From positions 124,001-188,000 of the forward strand of contig NZ_CP108568.1 in NCBI RefSeq assembly GCF_036010485.1: 64,000 nt of DNA, read 5' to 3'. The position numbers were made by a program, and so were the translations under genes. Of this stretch, positions 26,983-35,274 are shown in pieces; within the stretch, counting starts at the first letter, position 1; each line of letters starts with the position of its first letter. The notes under the pieces are model-generated. The model saw only the letters and a program-made list of their open reading frames with translations. It did not search any database and was not told the origin of the DNA. Source of the stretch: Streptomyces sp. NBC_01198. Lineage in GTDB: Bacteria; Actinomycetota; Actinomycetes; Streptomycetales; Streptomycetaceae.

Positions 26983-27480
26983 TCACTCGCCGAGGCGCAC
27001 CGGGGTCTCCGGGGGGCCGCCGGAGAGCAGCGTCGCCAGCGCGCCGGCCAGGTCGCGGGGCGAGAACAGCTCGGCACCCCGGTAGCCGATGATGTGCTGC
27101 GGCCGCCACCACTCGAACCGGGTGACGTTCTCGGCCGCGAGCTCGTCGTCGGACAGCGCGCCGCGGGGGTCGAAGGATGCGGTACGTATGAGGAAGTAGT
27201 CGTTGATCACACCGTCGAAACCGGCCGCGTGGCCCGGGTCGAGGACCACCTGGTGCCATACGTGCGGCGGGTCCGCGGCGCAGGTGAGGCCCACCTCCTC
27301 CCGCAGCTCGCGGCGCAGCGCCGTCAGCAGGGATTCGCCGGCTTCGACGCCGCCGCCAGGGGCCGCCCAGACGACCATCGGGCCGTCCGGCTTGGCGAAG
27401 ACGAACCGGCACAGCAGGATGCGGTCGTCCTCGTCGAGGATGACCGCGCGAACTGCGTGACGCAGATGCACCGTTGACAT
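26983..27480 (-). CDS. NUDIX hydrolase
   Basis: A 165-residue NUDIX-fold pyrophosphohydrolase. The Nudix box GGGVEAGES...RELREEVG is intact at 42-64, with all glutamates needed for Mg2+ coordination. It is preceded by AVRAVILDEDDRILLCRF, the usual first strands. It probably cleaves a nucleoside diphosphate linked to another moiety; specificity cannot be inferred. ATG 27480 is chosen because family similarity begins a few residues later; the ribosome site is weak. Confidence 0.88.
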   Translation of the reverse strand: MSTVHLRHAVRAVILDEDDRILLCRFVFAKPDGPMVVWAAPGGGVEAGESLLTALRRELREEVGLTCAADPPHVWHQVVLDPGHAAGFDGVINDYFLIRTASFDPRGALSDDELAAENVTRFEWWRPQHIIGYRGAELFSPRDLAGALATLLSGGPPETPVRLGE

Positions 27481-27566
27481 CCGGGAACGATATCGGGTGG
27501 CGCCCCGGGGGTTCACCGCCGCCCTCCGCTGTGATCCGCCGCCGCGGCGACGCGGCTCCGCGCGCG

Positions 27567-27591
27567 GCCCGGCTCGCTGCGACGGCCGGGC
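27567..27591 (-). terminator. Candidate terminator after tpg
   Basis: GCCCGGC (27567-27573) and GCCGGGC (27585-27591) can form a 7-base-pair stem with an 11-base loop immediately after the tpg stop codon on the minus strand. There is no U-tract, which is common in high-GC actinobacteria. Confidence 0.4.
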
Positions 27592-28149
27592 TCAGAAGGA
27601 GACGTCGAAGTAGTCGATGTCGGTGATGTCGACTTCGAGGCCCTGGGCGCGGGCCCCGTTGTCCTTGAAGTAGATCTCCTGGAGGCCCTCGGCGACGATC
27701 CCGCGCAGCGCCTGGTCGCCGGCGCCCTGCTGCTGCGCGTCGAAGAGGCGGGCCGCGTACTGCGGCGGGAGGTGCACGGTCAGCCTTCGCATGCGGGGGT
27801 CGTCGGTGGTGCCGACCGGGGCGGTGTAGCCGAAGCGCGCGCGGGTCTCCACCGTGATGCCGGTGGCGGTCGCGGCACGTCTGCGGGCCTGCTGGCGGAC
27901 GCGGGGCTGCCACGCCCTGGCCACCTCGCGGGCCAGCGCCTCCCGCAGGGCGGCCCGGGGGTTCTTGCGCTGCCGGGCGAGATAGCGCTCCACCGTGCGC
28001 TGGGAGACGCCCAGGCGTGCCGCGACCGCCCTCGTGGACCCCTTCTCGGCCTTCAGCAGCAGCCGCATCTGCGCCACCGGTGTCTTGGGCGGCCTGCGGG
28101 TGAACTGCTCCGTTCCCGCCCGGTCGATCGCCTCGTCGATGTCCCCCAC
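27592..28149 (-). CDS. tpg: Telomere-protecting terminal protein (Tpg)
   Basis: A 185-residue protein that closely follows Streptomyces Tpg in length and sequence pattern. It has an N-terminal helix-turn-helix (GSTRAVAARLGVSQRTVERYLARQRKNPR, about 38-64), the basic segment ARAWQPRVRQQARRRAA, GITVETRARFGYTAPVGTTDDPR, and LTVHLPPQYAARLFDAQQQGAG. Tpg is covalently attached to the 5' ends of linear Streptomyces replicons and primes end-patching DNA synthesis. The GTG start at 28149 is 4 bases after the tap stop, with a GAGGGGGAG ribosome site inside the tap end. Its presence means the host replicon is linear, or recently was. Confidence 0.92.
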   Translation of the reverse strand: MGDIDEAIDRAGTEQFTRRPPKTPVAQMRLLLKAEKGSTRAVAARLGVSQRTVERYLARQRKNPRAALREALAREVARAWQPRVRQQARRRAATATGITVETRARFGYTAPVGTTDDPRMRRLTVHLPPQYAARLFDAQQQGAGDQALRGIVAEGLQEIYFKDNGARAQGLEVDITDIDYFDVSF

Positions 28150-28153
28150 CGCT

Positions 28154-30274
28154 CTACTCCCCCTCGTCCAGGACGGCGTCGTGGCCGTCGCCCTTGACGT
28201 GCCGGGCCGGGTTGAGACCCTGGTCCATCAGCTCGACCGCCCACATCATGGGCTGCACGCCCTCCACTTTCGCCAGCCCGGGCCCGGCACCGAGCCGGAA
28301 GGAGCCAGGGAGCACCCGCCCCTCGTCGGTGAGCGGCAGGAAGTCCATCGGCGAACGGCCGGGGCTGGCGTAGACGACGCAGTCCGACAGCACTCCGAGC
28401 GGATAACGACCCGTCGTGGCAGCGGTCTTGAGCATCTTGCGGTGCATGTTCGTGCGCGCCTTGGCGATGACCGCGGCCCTGATGTCCGGCCGCCACGTGG
28501 GACGTTCCAGCGCGGGCCACCGCTCTCCCTCCACGTAGCGGCGGCCCTGCGGGCGCTCGCGGAGTTTCCCGATGCCGTTCTTCACCGTCGACTTGATCGC
28601 CGACAGCACCATGGCCATACCCGGGTCGGCCTGCTTGTGGTGCTCCATCGCCGCCAGGAACTCCTGCTCGCCGACGTCCTTGCCGGACGGCACGCCGAGG
28701 TCGGCCATCGTGGCGAGATAGGCCTCGCGCAGCCGGTCGTGCCAGGGGTCGAGATACGCGCCGGTGTCGAACCGCAGGAAGGCCTCCAGCGGCCTCACCT
28801 CGGCGCCCAGCTCCACCGCGTAGGCGACGGTCGGGGTGGCGTACCAGGCGGGTCCGGCCGGCTGCTCGCCGGACGGGGTGAACGGGCTGGGCAGCCGGGG
28901 GTCGACGGCCACGTGCGAGAGGTCGACACGCCAGGCGCCGGGGATCTTCTTGTCGAACACCGGCCGGCTGCGGTGGACGGGTGCGTCCAGACCCACCGTC
29001 AGCCGGTTGGCCGCAGCGAGGAACGCGGTGTTGATGTCGATGCCCACCGCCCAGGGCAGCAGGCACTCCTCGTCGGTCAGGGTCTCCATCGGGCGCACCC
29101 ACTGGTACGCCTCCTCGTCCAGGAAGCCGCCGCCGGCCGCTTTCCAGTCCTGTGCGACGGGGTGCTCAGCCGGGGCCTCCGGCGGCGCCGGATCCAGTAC
29201 GGCGGTCAACGCGCCGGGGTTGGGTGCCGAGACCCAGCTGCCGTCCTGGTCGCGCTCCGGCCGGGTCGGCGGTCGCAGCGCGGACATCAGCTCCAGGCCC
29301 GAGGTGGCCGCGGAGCCGCGCGGGGTGAGCACCCGGGCCGCGTACGTACCGAGGACGTAGGCCAGTTCCGGCGCCGGCAGATCCGCGGCTGCGCCCCATG
29401 ACCGCGGGTCCAGCGCGTCCCAGGACACGACGGCGAGTTGCACGCACTGCCGCTGCCCGCCTTGCGCGGGCCGGTAGACGCGCGGCCAGGGCCCGAAGCC
29501 GCGCTGGGTGAGCTTCCAGCGGGCGCGGGTGATCTGCTGGACCACCTTGTGGTCGTCGGGCAGCCGCAGGCCCCGTCGCGCCTCGAAGCCCTCCAGGCGG
29601 GCGGGCAGTCCGAGCCGGACGGCGGCCGCCTCGGTGAGCACCACCAGCGGATCGGCGTCCTTGCCGAACCGGTGCAGCCGGCCGGATCCGATGCCTGCCT
29701 CCGCCAGGGTCCACTCCACCAGCGCGGGCACGGTGGTGGCGGGGCAGTCCAGCACGATCCCGCCGACGCCGTACGCCGACCCGTCGCCGTCCAGGACCAG
29801 CAGTGGTCCGTGCCGGAAGCGCGGGTCCTGCGGGGCCGGTTCGGCCGGCCGGGCCGTCCTCCTCGCCGCCGGTGTGCGGTACGGCGTCCGGGCCGCGGGG
29901 GCCGGGGCGGTGGCCACGGGCGCAGGCGCGGGCCCGCTAGGCGTCACGGGCGCGGCGGGGGCGGCGGCCGGCGGCGCGGCCGGCTCGGGGATCGGGGTGA
30001 ACGCCTCGGGCTCGGCGGCGGTGGCGAGGGGATAGCGCTCCGCCCAGCCCTCCAGCAGCCGGATGTACGGGCCGCGGCGCGGGGGGCGGGGTTCGGCCCG
30101 GCCGTTCTCCCAGTTCTTCACCGACTGCGTCGTCGTTTGCAGCCTCGCCGCGAGCCGGGCCTGGGTCAGCCCGGCCGCCTCCCGCAAGCGCGCACGCTCG
30201 GCCGGTTCGGGAAGCTCCGGCTCCCCCGCCAGCAGATCGTCGACCGCCGCGAACAGCTCTTCCTCAGTGGGCAT
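28154..30274 (-). CDS. tap: Telomere-associated protein (Tap)
   Basis: A 706-residue protein matching Streptomyces Tap, which binds the folded 3' overhang of the telomere and recruits Tpg to the end. The N-terminus carries a helix-turn-helix (REAAGLTQARLAARLQTTTQSVKNWENG, about 31-58), followed by a Pro/Ala-rich linker (about 80-150). The large C-terminal part has typical Tap blocks such as LLVLDGDGSAYGVGGI, WAVGIDINTAFLAAANRL, PVFDKKIPGAWRVDLSH and LGVLSDCVVYASPG. It forms an operon with tpg. The HTH makes autoregulation through the palindrome just upstream possible. Confidence 0.92.
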   Translation of the reverse strand: MPTEEELFAAVDDLLAGEPELPEPAERARLREAAGLTQARLAARLQTTTQSVKNWENGRAEPRPPRRGPYIRLLEGWAERYPLATAAEPEAFTPIPEPAAPPAAAPAAPVTPSGPAPAPVATAPAPAARTPYRTPAARRTARPAEPAPQDPRFRHGPLLVLDGDGSAYGVGGIVLDCPATTVPALVEWTLAEAGIGSGRLHRFGKDADPLVVLTEAAAVRLGLPARLEGFEARRGLRLPDDHKVVQQITRARWKLTQRGFGPWPRVYRPAQGGQRQCVQLAVVSWDALDPRSWGAAADLPAPELAYVLGTYAARVLTPRGSAATSGLELMSALRPPTRPERDQDGSWVSAPNPGALTAVLDPAPPEAPAEHPVAQDWKAAGGGFLDEEAYQWVRPMETLTDEECLLPWAVGIDINTAFLAAANRLTVGLDAPVHRSRPVFDKKIPGAWRVDLSHVAVDPRLPSPFTPSGEQPAGPAWYATPTVAYAVELGAEVRPLEAFLRFDTGAYLDPWHDRLREAYLATMADLGVPSGKDVGEQEFLAAMEHHKQADPGMAMVLSAIKSTVKNGIGKLRERPQGRRYVEGERWPALERPTWRPDIRAAVIAKARTNMHRKMLKTAATTGRYPLGVLSDCVVYASPGRSPMDFLPLTDEGRVLPGSFRLGAGPGLAKVEGVQPMMWAVELMDQGLNPARHVKGDGHDAVLDEGE

Positions 30275-30316
30275 CGGAACAGGCCACCTCCCGGCGGCAC
30301 ACTATCGGATTTAGCC

Positions 30317-30334
30317 CCGGACTTAACCGTCCGG
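30317..30334. promoter_or_regulatory. Inverted repeat upstream of tap
   Basis: CCGGAC-TTAACC-GTCCGG is a perfect 6-base inverted repeat with a 6-base AT-rich centre, about 43 bases upstream of the tap start. The position fits an operator, and the HTH of Tap makes autoregulation a reasonable but untested idea. Confidence 0.4.
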
Positions 30335-30392
30335 TGCGGCGTGTCGCGCCGCCTGCCGGGGCGTCCGCGACTCCGCGATCACCGGACAGCGC

Positions 30393-30425
30393 GAGTCGTC
30401 TCGGAGTCGTCTCGGAGTCGTCTCA
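30393..30425. repeat. 11-base tandem repeat, three copies
   Basis: GAGTCGTCTCG occurs twice exactly, then once with a final A (GAGTCGTCTCA). The array ends at the stop codon of the cysteine-rich gene on the minus strand (30423-30425), so it forms that gene's 3' flank. Confidence 0.8.
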
Positions 30426-31476
30426 GAGGAGCACGAGGAGGAGGATCAGGAGTGCGAGTCCGCCCAGGACGCCGGCGGCGATCTGCCCGCCGCGGTGCCG
30501 GGAGGGCAGGGTGCGGACCTGCAGGGTGTCGTCGCGCGGGTAGACGTAGTAGATCCGGTGCGCCTGTTGATGGACCTGGACCCGGGCCAGCGGGAGGTAC
30601 CGCAGGGTGGCGCGCCGGGCGATCTCGTCGGTCTGCTCGGCCAGCCGGGTCCGCAGGGTCGCGAACTGGGCCGCCAGGTCGGACGGCAGCGGGTCGTGGT
30701 GCGCCAGCGTGGTCTCGCGCCACTGGCCGGTCTCGCCGGCGCGCCATCTGGCCAGCCGGGCGGGCCCTGTAGCAGGCAGCCGTATCGCCTCGTTCCTGCG
30801 GGTGCGGGTGATGACGCCCTCGGTCCAGCTCACCGACCCGCCGGTGCCGCCGCAGCTCTTGTGCACCACGGTGCCCTCGCTGTGGCAGGCGGGGCACGCG
30901 CGCCTGCCCTTGCCCTCGCAGGTCGGGCAGGGCACCTGGCCCTGCCCGTGGCACCCGGAGCAAGCGGTCTTCGCCGTACCGCACTTGCGGCAGTTGACCC
31001 GCTCGTCCGTGGGCGTGGCGATGTCGGTGCTGGTCCCGCCCTTCGCGCGGCCGGTGCCGTGGCAGCGCGCGCACGGGTTGATGCCGTGACAGGTCGCGCA
31101 GGGGGCGGTCGCCGCGCAGTCCAGGTCGCCCCGGCCCCCGCAGCGCGAGCAGACGACCTGTCCGTTGCCGCATTCGCAGAGCTTCTCCACCACCGAGCCG
31201 CGGAGCACCAGCTTCCTGGTCTCGCTCGGGTAGGGGTACTTGGGCGGGTCGAGTGCGACAGCGGCGAGCGTGTCGTACACCGGCCGGTCCGCCAGATCGA
31301 TCGGGCCGTCGTGCCGCTGCCTGCCTCTCCGCGCGGGTCTCGATGCAGCGTTCTATGCTGCCTTCGAGCAGGGGGTACCAGGTGATCTCGGCTGCGCCCG
31401 GCAGGTCGGCCGCCACGGGGCCGCCGGTTCCCAGATGGCGCTGGACGGCCTCAAGAACGTCCTTCTCGTTGAGCAC
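30423..31476 (-). pseudogene. Cysteine-rich DnaJ-type zinc protein, apparently frameshifted
   Basis: The gene starts at GTG 31476 with AAGGGGGAT just upstream and encodes LNEKDVLEAVQRHLGTGGPVAADLPGAAEITW... up to about 31321 in one frame. Coherent sequence (RHDGPIDLADRPVYDTLAAVALDPP) then continues in another frame to 30423. The break lies at GGCAGGCAGCGG (around 31316-31326), where a tandem GCAG duplication explains the shift. The second part holds a series of CxxCxG motifs as in the DnaJ zinc domain (CSRCGGRGD, CARCHGTGRA, CSGCHGQGQVPCPTCEGKG) and a C-terminal transmembrane anchor (LGGLALLILLLVLL). It could be a pseudogene, a sequencing error, or a shorter gene from GTG 31280. Related full-length proteins occur in Streptomyces arms. 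Confidence 0.7.
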
Positions 31477-31623
31477 GACGATCCCCCTTCGCACCGCCGC
31501 TGCCCGGCAGGGCCGCGACCCGCGCCCGAGTGCGTGGTTCCGACACGTTAGCGGGCCCGCGTACCCGGCCGGGAGGGATCAGTCGAATGGCCTGGCGGTA
31601 CGGCGGTAGGTCAGCATGGGACC

Positions 31624-32136
31624 ATGACGGCCATCTCGCTCGTGCAGGGCGACATCACCCAGCAGCGCGTCGACGCCATCGTCAACGCGGCGAATTCCTC
31701 GCTCCTCGGCGGCGGCGGGGTCGACGGCGCCATCCACCGCCGCGGCGGTCCGGAGATCCTGGCGGCCTGCCGGGCGCTGCGCGCCTCGCACTACGGCAAG
31801 GGACTCGGCGTGGGACAGGCCGTGGCCACTCCCGCGGGACGCCTGGACGCGCGCTGGGTGATCCACACGGTGGGTCCTGTGTGGTCCGCGACCGAGGACC
31901 GCTCGGCGCAACTCGCCTCCTGCTACCGCGAATCGCTGCGGGTCGCAGATGAGCTGGGCGCGGTGTCGGTCGCCTTCCCCGCCGTCTCCACCGGGGTCTA
32001 CGGGTGGCCGCTCGACGACGGGGGGCGCATCGCCCTGGAGACCGTACGCGACTCCCGGACCGCGGTGGCCGACGTGCGGTTCGTGCTCTTCGACGAGACG
32101 GCCTACGCGGCGTTCGCACGGCGGCAGCAGGAGTGA
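31624..32136 (+). CDS. Macrodomain protein (O-acetyl-ADP-ribose deacetylase-like)
   Basis: A 170-residue single macrodomain. It opens ISLVQGDITQQRVDAIVNAANSSLLGGGGVDGAIHRRGG, containing the catalytic/binding NAAN (21-24) and the GGGGVDGAIH loop (29-38) of YmdB/MacroD enzymes. A second binding loop, PAVSTGVYGWPLD, contacts the ADP-ribose phosphates. Enzymes of this type remove ADP-ribose or acetyl groups from ADP-ribose adducts. ATG 31624 is the first start and fits the family exactly. Its 3' end faces a strong hairpin shared with the convergent gene. Confidence 0.92.
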   Translation: MTAISLVQGDITQQRVDAIVNAANSSLLGGGGVDGAIHRRGGPEILAACRALRASHYGKGLGVGQAVATPAGRLDARWVIHTVGPVWSATEDRSAQLASCYRESLRVADELGAVSVAFPAVSTGVYGWPLDDGGRIALETVRDSRTAVADVRFVLFDETAYAAFARRQQE

Positions 32137-32165
32137 GGTCCGGGCGGCGGCGGCCAGTCGTGCCG

Positions 32166-32197
32166 GCGCCCCGCCGCCCGATCGGGTGGCGGGGCGC
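32166..32197. terminator. Bidirectional hairpin terminator
   Basis: A 16-base inverted repeat centred at 32181/32182 (left arm 32166-32181, right arm 32182-32197) with one G-T mismatch. It lies between the convergent macrodomain gene (ends 32136) and the lamin-tail gene (ends 32232). Confidence 0.75.
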
Positions 32198-32231
32198 GGC
32201 GGCCGGCCGGGAGCCGGCGCTCGGTCGCGGG

Positions 32232-32699
32232 TCAGCGGTGGTGCCGGCCACCCCACGACTCGGTGTCCACCACGTGCCCGCGGCCGTCGCGGAGGGTCGC
32301 GGTGTCGCGGCTCTTGTCGAACACCGAGGCGCGGCGGTCCTGGTAGAGGTCGCGGTCGGTGTTCCGCCCGTTGCCGGTGTGGATCCGTACGGACTGGTGG
32401 CCGCGCAGGCTCACGTGTCCGAAGCGGTAGACGTGGTGGTCGGCGTCGGTGAGGGTCCAGCGGTCGAGCCTGACCGAGTGGCGTCCCTTGTTGGTGACGG
32501 TGACCCACTCCTCGTTCAGCGAGCGGTTCGACCGGACGTCCGACCCGCGGCCGGCGTGGTGGACGTCGCCGATGACGACCCGCGAGCGCGCCGGGCCGCT
32601 CCGGCCGTGGTCCGCGGCGGAGGCGGGCAGGGCGGCGGCGGCCACGATCGCTCCGGCGGCGAGGGCGGCCGAGACGAGGCGGAAGGCAATACGGGACAC
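32232..32699 (-). CDS. Secreted lamin-tail-domain protein
   Basis: A 155-residue exported protein. A Sec signal peptide (RIAFRLVSAALAAGAIVAAAALPASA) is followed by a lamin-tail/Ig-like domain: RSLNEEWVTVTNKGRHSVRLDRWTLTD, HVYRFG, LRGHQSVRIHTGNG and ATLRDGRGHVVDT. Lamin-tail domains in bacteria often accompany nucleases or bind surfaces; here the domain is alone. GTG 32699 is preferred because AAAGGGGA lies directly before it; the in-frame ATG at 32714 would place that ribosome site inside the gene. It is histidine- and arginine-rich. Confidence 0.85.
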   Translation of the reverse strand: MSRIAFRLVSAALAAGAIVAAAALPASAADHGRSGPARSRVVIGDVHHAGRGSDVRSNRSLNEEWVTVTNKGRHSVRLDRWTLTDADHHVYRFGHVSLRGHQSVRIHTGNGRNTDRDLYQDRRASVFDKSRDTATLRDGRGHVVDTESWGGRHHR

Positions 32700-33064
32700 G
32701 TAGTCCCCTTTCATGTGAGCTTCATGCGTCGACGGCAGGGCCGTGACCTGTGGTGCATGCCCCGGCGGGTGCCGAGGAGCACCACTGTGGCGGGACTTCG
32801 CCCGGGCGGGCAGGGGGAACCGCACGGCGTTACAGGATCTGGACATATCAGTAACTGTCGGATGTGCGATGCGCGGGATTGATCACCCGGGCGTGTCGCC
32901 GGGGGCGCCCGCGGGACCCGCCTTGCGGCTACCGGCCTCCCGCACATCCGCCACCCGACCGGCCACCCCGAACGCGCGGACGAAAGGGTCGTCGTGGCGC
33001 ATTCGGGAGCGTAACGCCCGGAGCAGCCGAAGCCGGGTCCGGGTCCGGCGCGTCCACCGGCGGG
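32700..33064. other. 365-base stretch without a supported gene
   Basis: This is the upstream region of the lamin-tail gene and the downstream region of the FBP-domain gene. Both flanking genes read leftwards. No frame has family resemblance or a good ribosome site. I see no clear terminator or operator. Confidence 0.4.
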
Positions 33065-33574
33065 TCAGGCGGCGGTGCCGGTGACCTTGGCCAGGAAGGC
33101 GTCCAGATTGCGGCGGGTGCGGGCGATGTGCTCGTCGAGGGTGAGGGTCTCCTCCATGCGCCGCACCAGCGCGGTGGTCTTCTTGCCGCGGATGTAGAGC
33201 GAGCATGCCAGGTCCGCGCACATGTACAGCGCCACCGTGTTGCCCTGGCGGCCGGCCGGTCCGGCCAGCGGGGCCGCCAGCAGGTCGACACCGCCGCCGC
33301 CGTGCCCGGTCAGGCACAGCCCGCACAGGCTGCTCCGCAGCAGGTTCCGCCGGGCGCCGGGGGCGACCCGCAGGGTCAGGCCGACCGGGTCGCCGCCGGC
33401 CACCGGGCTCACCAGATAGGCCCGGTCCGGCGCCCCCGGGTCCCGCCATCCCAGGAAGTCCAGGTCGGCCCACGGCAGGTCCGGCAGGTCCCGCGGCAGG
33501 CTGACCCGCTTGGCCTCCCCCTTGGAACAGTTCACGAAGCTGGCGCGGAGGTCGGCGTCGGTCAGAGCATCCAT
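33065..33574 (-). CDS. FBP-domain treble-clef zinc protein
   Basis: A 169-residue protein of the family whose C-terminal treble-clef zinc finger is shared with the EF-G-binding protein FusB. Likely zinc ligands are Cys84/Cys87 (SSLCGLCLTG) and Cys119/Cys123 (MCADLACSLYIRG). The pattern LSLP..LPDLPWADLDFLGWRDP in the N-terminal half and MEETLTLDEHIARTRRNLDAFLAKV at the end are typical of the actinobacterial members. Staphylococcal FusB rescues ribosomes from fusidic acid; the function of actinobacterial proteins is unproven. Confidence 0.82.
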   Translation of the reverse strand: MDALTDADLRASFVNCSKGEAKRVSLPRDLPDLPWADLDFLGWRDPGAPDRAYLVSPVAGGDPVGLTLRVAPGARRNLLRSSLCGLCLTGHGGGGVDLLAAPLAGPAGRQGNTVALYMCADLACSLYIRGKKTTALVRRMEETLTLDEHIARTRRNLDAFLAKVTGTAA

Positions 33575-33649
33575 GGCCGCGACGCTACCGGTCGCCCGCT
33601 CGCGTTCTCGAACGGTTTTCCGGTGCCCCGGCGGGTGCCGCCGGCGAGG

Positions 33650-34528
33650 TCAGGCCGCCACGACGGGCCGCAGCACGTCCTGGCACCACTCCCGGAAGGT
33701 CGTCGGGCAGGCGACCCTCGACCCGGACGGCGCGCTGCCGTAGATGCCCGCCTCGACCGCGGCCGCCATGTCCAGCAGTCCCTGGACCCACGCGCCGCTC
33801 ATCCCATGGCCGAGCATCTGCGACCGGTGGGCCTCGGCGGGGATCTGCCGGTAGGCGATCGGGCGGCCCAGCACCTCGGACATCGTCCCGGCCATGTCGT
33901 CGGGAGACAGGTCCTCGGGGCCCGGCAGCGCGATGTCGTCCTGGCCGGTCCAGGAGTCGTCGAGCAGCAGCGCGGCCGCGGTGGCGGCGACGTCGCGGGT
34001 GGCGCAGGCCGGACCCTTGTGGTCGGCGGGCAGCAGGCCGAAGAACGCGCCCTGGTCCCTGATCGGCCCGACCTGCCAGAGCAGGTTCTCCATGAAGCCG
34101 GGCATGCCGAGCGAGCGGTAGTTCACCCCGGTGCTCTCGATCAGCTGGTCCATCGCGAGGACCGCGGAGACCTGCCCGGCCTTCCTGGCCCTCCCCCGGC
34201 CCAGGCTGGAGACGCCCACCACCCGCCGCACGCCCTGGGCGCCGATCGCGTCGCACAGCGGCCGGGTGAAGTCGATGGCGTGGCCGTGGACGCTCGCTGC
34301 GTGCGGGTCCGGCGGCAGCACCCACAGCACGCTGTCGGCCCCGGCGCAGACCTCGGCGACGGCGCCCGGGTCGTCGGTCGACCCCTTCACCACCTCGATC
34401 CGGTCACGGACCTCCGGGGACAGCCGGAAGGGGTCACGGGCGATCACCCGGACCGGCGCACCGGCCTCGATGACCCGCGCGAGGACCTGGTGCCCGATAC
34501 TTCCGGTGGGTGTGGTGACGACGATCAT
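33650..34528 (-). CDS. NmrA-like NAD(P)-binding protein
   Basis: A 292-residue Rossmann-fold protein of the atypical short-chain dehydrogenase (NmrA/SDRa) group. It opens MIVVTTPTGSIGHQVLARVI with the glycine motif TxxGxxG, then VRVIARDPFRL for the NADP ribose-phosphate, and VVGVSSLGRG after strand four. A canonical YxxxK is not evident, so it may bind the cofactor for sensing or act as a quinone reductase-like enzyme. ATG 34528 follows GGAGAGAG. It is divergent from a TetR regulator with a perfect palindrome between them, so it is the probable target of that regulator. Confidence 0.85.
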   Translation of the reverse strand: MIVVTTPTGSIGHQVLARVIEAGAPVRVIARDPFRLSPEVRDRIEVVKGSTDDPGAVAEVCAGADSVLWVLPPDPHAASVHGHAIDFTRPLCDAIGAQGVRRVVGVSSLGRGRARKAGQVSAVLAMDQLIESTGVNYRSLGMPGFMENLLWQVGPIRDQGAFFGLLPADHKGPACATRDVAATAAALLLDDSWTGQDDIALPGPEDLSPDDMAGTMSEVLGRPIAYRQIPAEAHRSQMLGHGMSGAWVQGLLDMAAAVEAGIYGSAPSGSRVACPTTFREWCQDVLRPVVAA

Positions 34529-34569
34529 GTCTCTCTCCGATCCGTGCCCGAGCAGCCGAACAACCGAGC

Positions 34570-34600
34570 AGAAGTAAACTCTACCGTACCGTTTACTTCT
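34570..34600. promoter_or_regulatory. Operator palindrome between NmrA-like and TetR genes
   Basis: AGAAGTAAAC (34570-34579) and GTTTACTTCT (34591-34600) form a perfect 10-base inverted repeat with an 11-base spacer. It is AT-rich in an otherwise GC-rich stretch and lies in the 89-base divergent promoter region. It is the expected binding site of the adjacent TetR-family repressor, controlling both genes. Confidence 0.8.
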
Positions 34601-34617
34601 CTGCAGAGGGAGGGCGC

Positions 34618-35235
34618 ATGGCAAGGCGCGGCGACGAACTGCGGGACCACATCCTGCACACCGCGAAGGACGTCTTCCTCGAAACGGGCTTCGAGCGTGC
34701 CTCGATGGACGCGCTCGCCGCCCGCGCGTCGACCTCGAAGCGGACCCTCTACGCGCACTTCGAGAGCAAGGACAAGCTCTTCCTGGCCGTCGTCGACCTG
34801 GTGCGCGAGCTCTACCTCGACCGGCTCAGGACGCCCGCCGAGTACGCGGACGACGACACCGAGGCCGTGGTGCTCTTCTGCGGCCGCTTCCTGCAGACGC
34901 TGCTGTGGGCCCCCACGCTGCGCATGTGCCGGCTGGGCATCACCGAGGCCGAACGGCTCCCGGAGGCGTCGGCCCGCTACTACGACGCCATCTTCGACTC
35001 GGCGCACCAGCGGCTCGCCGACCACCTCGGGCTGCGGTACGGCCTGCCGGCGGCGGACCGTACCCGGATCGCGCACGACCTCCTCGGGCGCACCCTCCAC
35101 CCGCGCTTCCTGCGGGCGCTGTTCGGCACAGAGCAGCTGCTCACCGAGCGCCCGGGCAAGGAGTCGATCGCCGCGGACGTCGACCTCGCGCCGATCCGTG
35201 CGGCGGTCGCCGCCGCCCTGCCGACGCGCCGATGA
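34618..35235 (+). CDS. TetR-family transcriptional regulator
   Basis: A 205-residue repressor. The N-terminal helix-turn-helix domain (HILHTAKDVFLETGFERASMDALAARASTSKRTLYAHFESKDKLF, about 11-55) is complete. The C-terminal ligand domain is of the AefR/TetR_C type (CRLGITEAERLPE). ATG 34618 follows AGGGAGGG. It probably represses the divergent NmrA-like gene and itself through the palindrome at 34570-34600. The inducer is unknown. Confidence 0.9.
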   Translation: MARRGDELRDHILHTAKDVFLETGFERASMDALAARASTSKRTLYAHFESKDKLFLAVVDLVRELYLDRLRTPAEYADDDTEAVVLFCGRFLQTLLWAPTLRMCRLGITEAERLPEASARYYDAIFDSAHQRLADHLGLRYGLPAADRTRIAHDLLGRTLHPRFLRALFGTEQLLTERPGKESIAADVDLAPIRAAVAAALPTRR

Positions 35236-35274
35236 CCGCTCGCGCGCCGGCCGCGGGGACCGCCCTGCCGCCGG

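Noticed and set aside
30423..31280. Treating the cysteine-rich gene as intact from GTG 31280
   Set aside because: The upstream frame from 31476 has a good ribosome site and coherent protein sequence that joins exactly at a GCAG duplication, so a frameshift is the better reading, although not proven.
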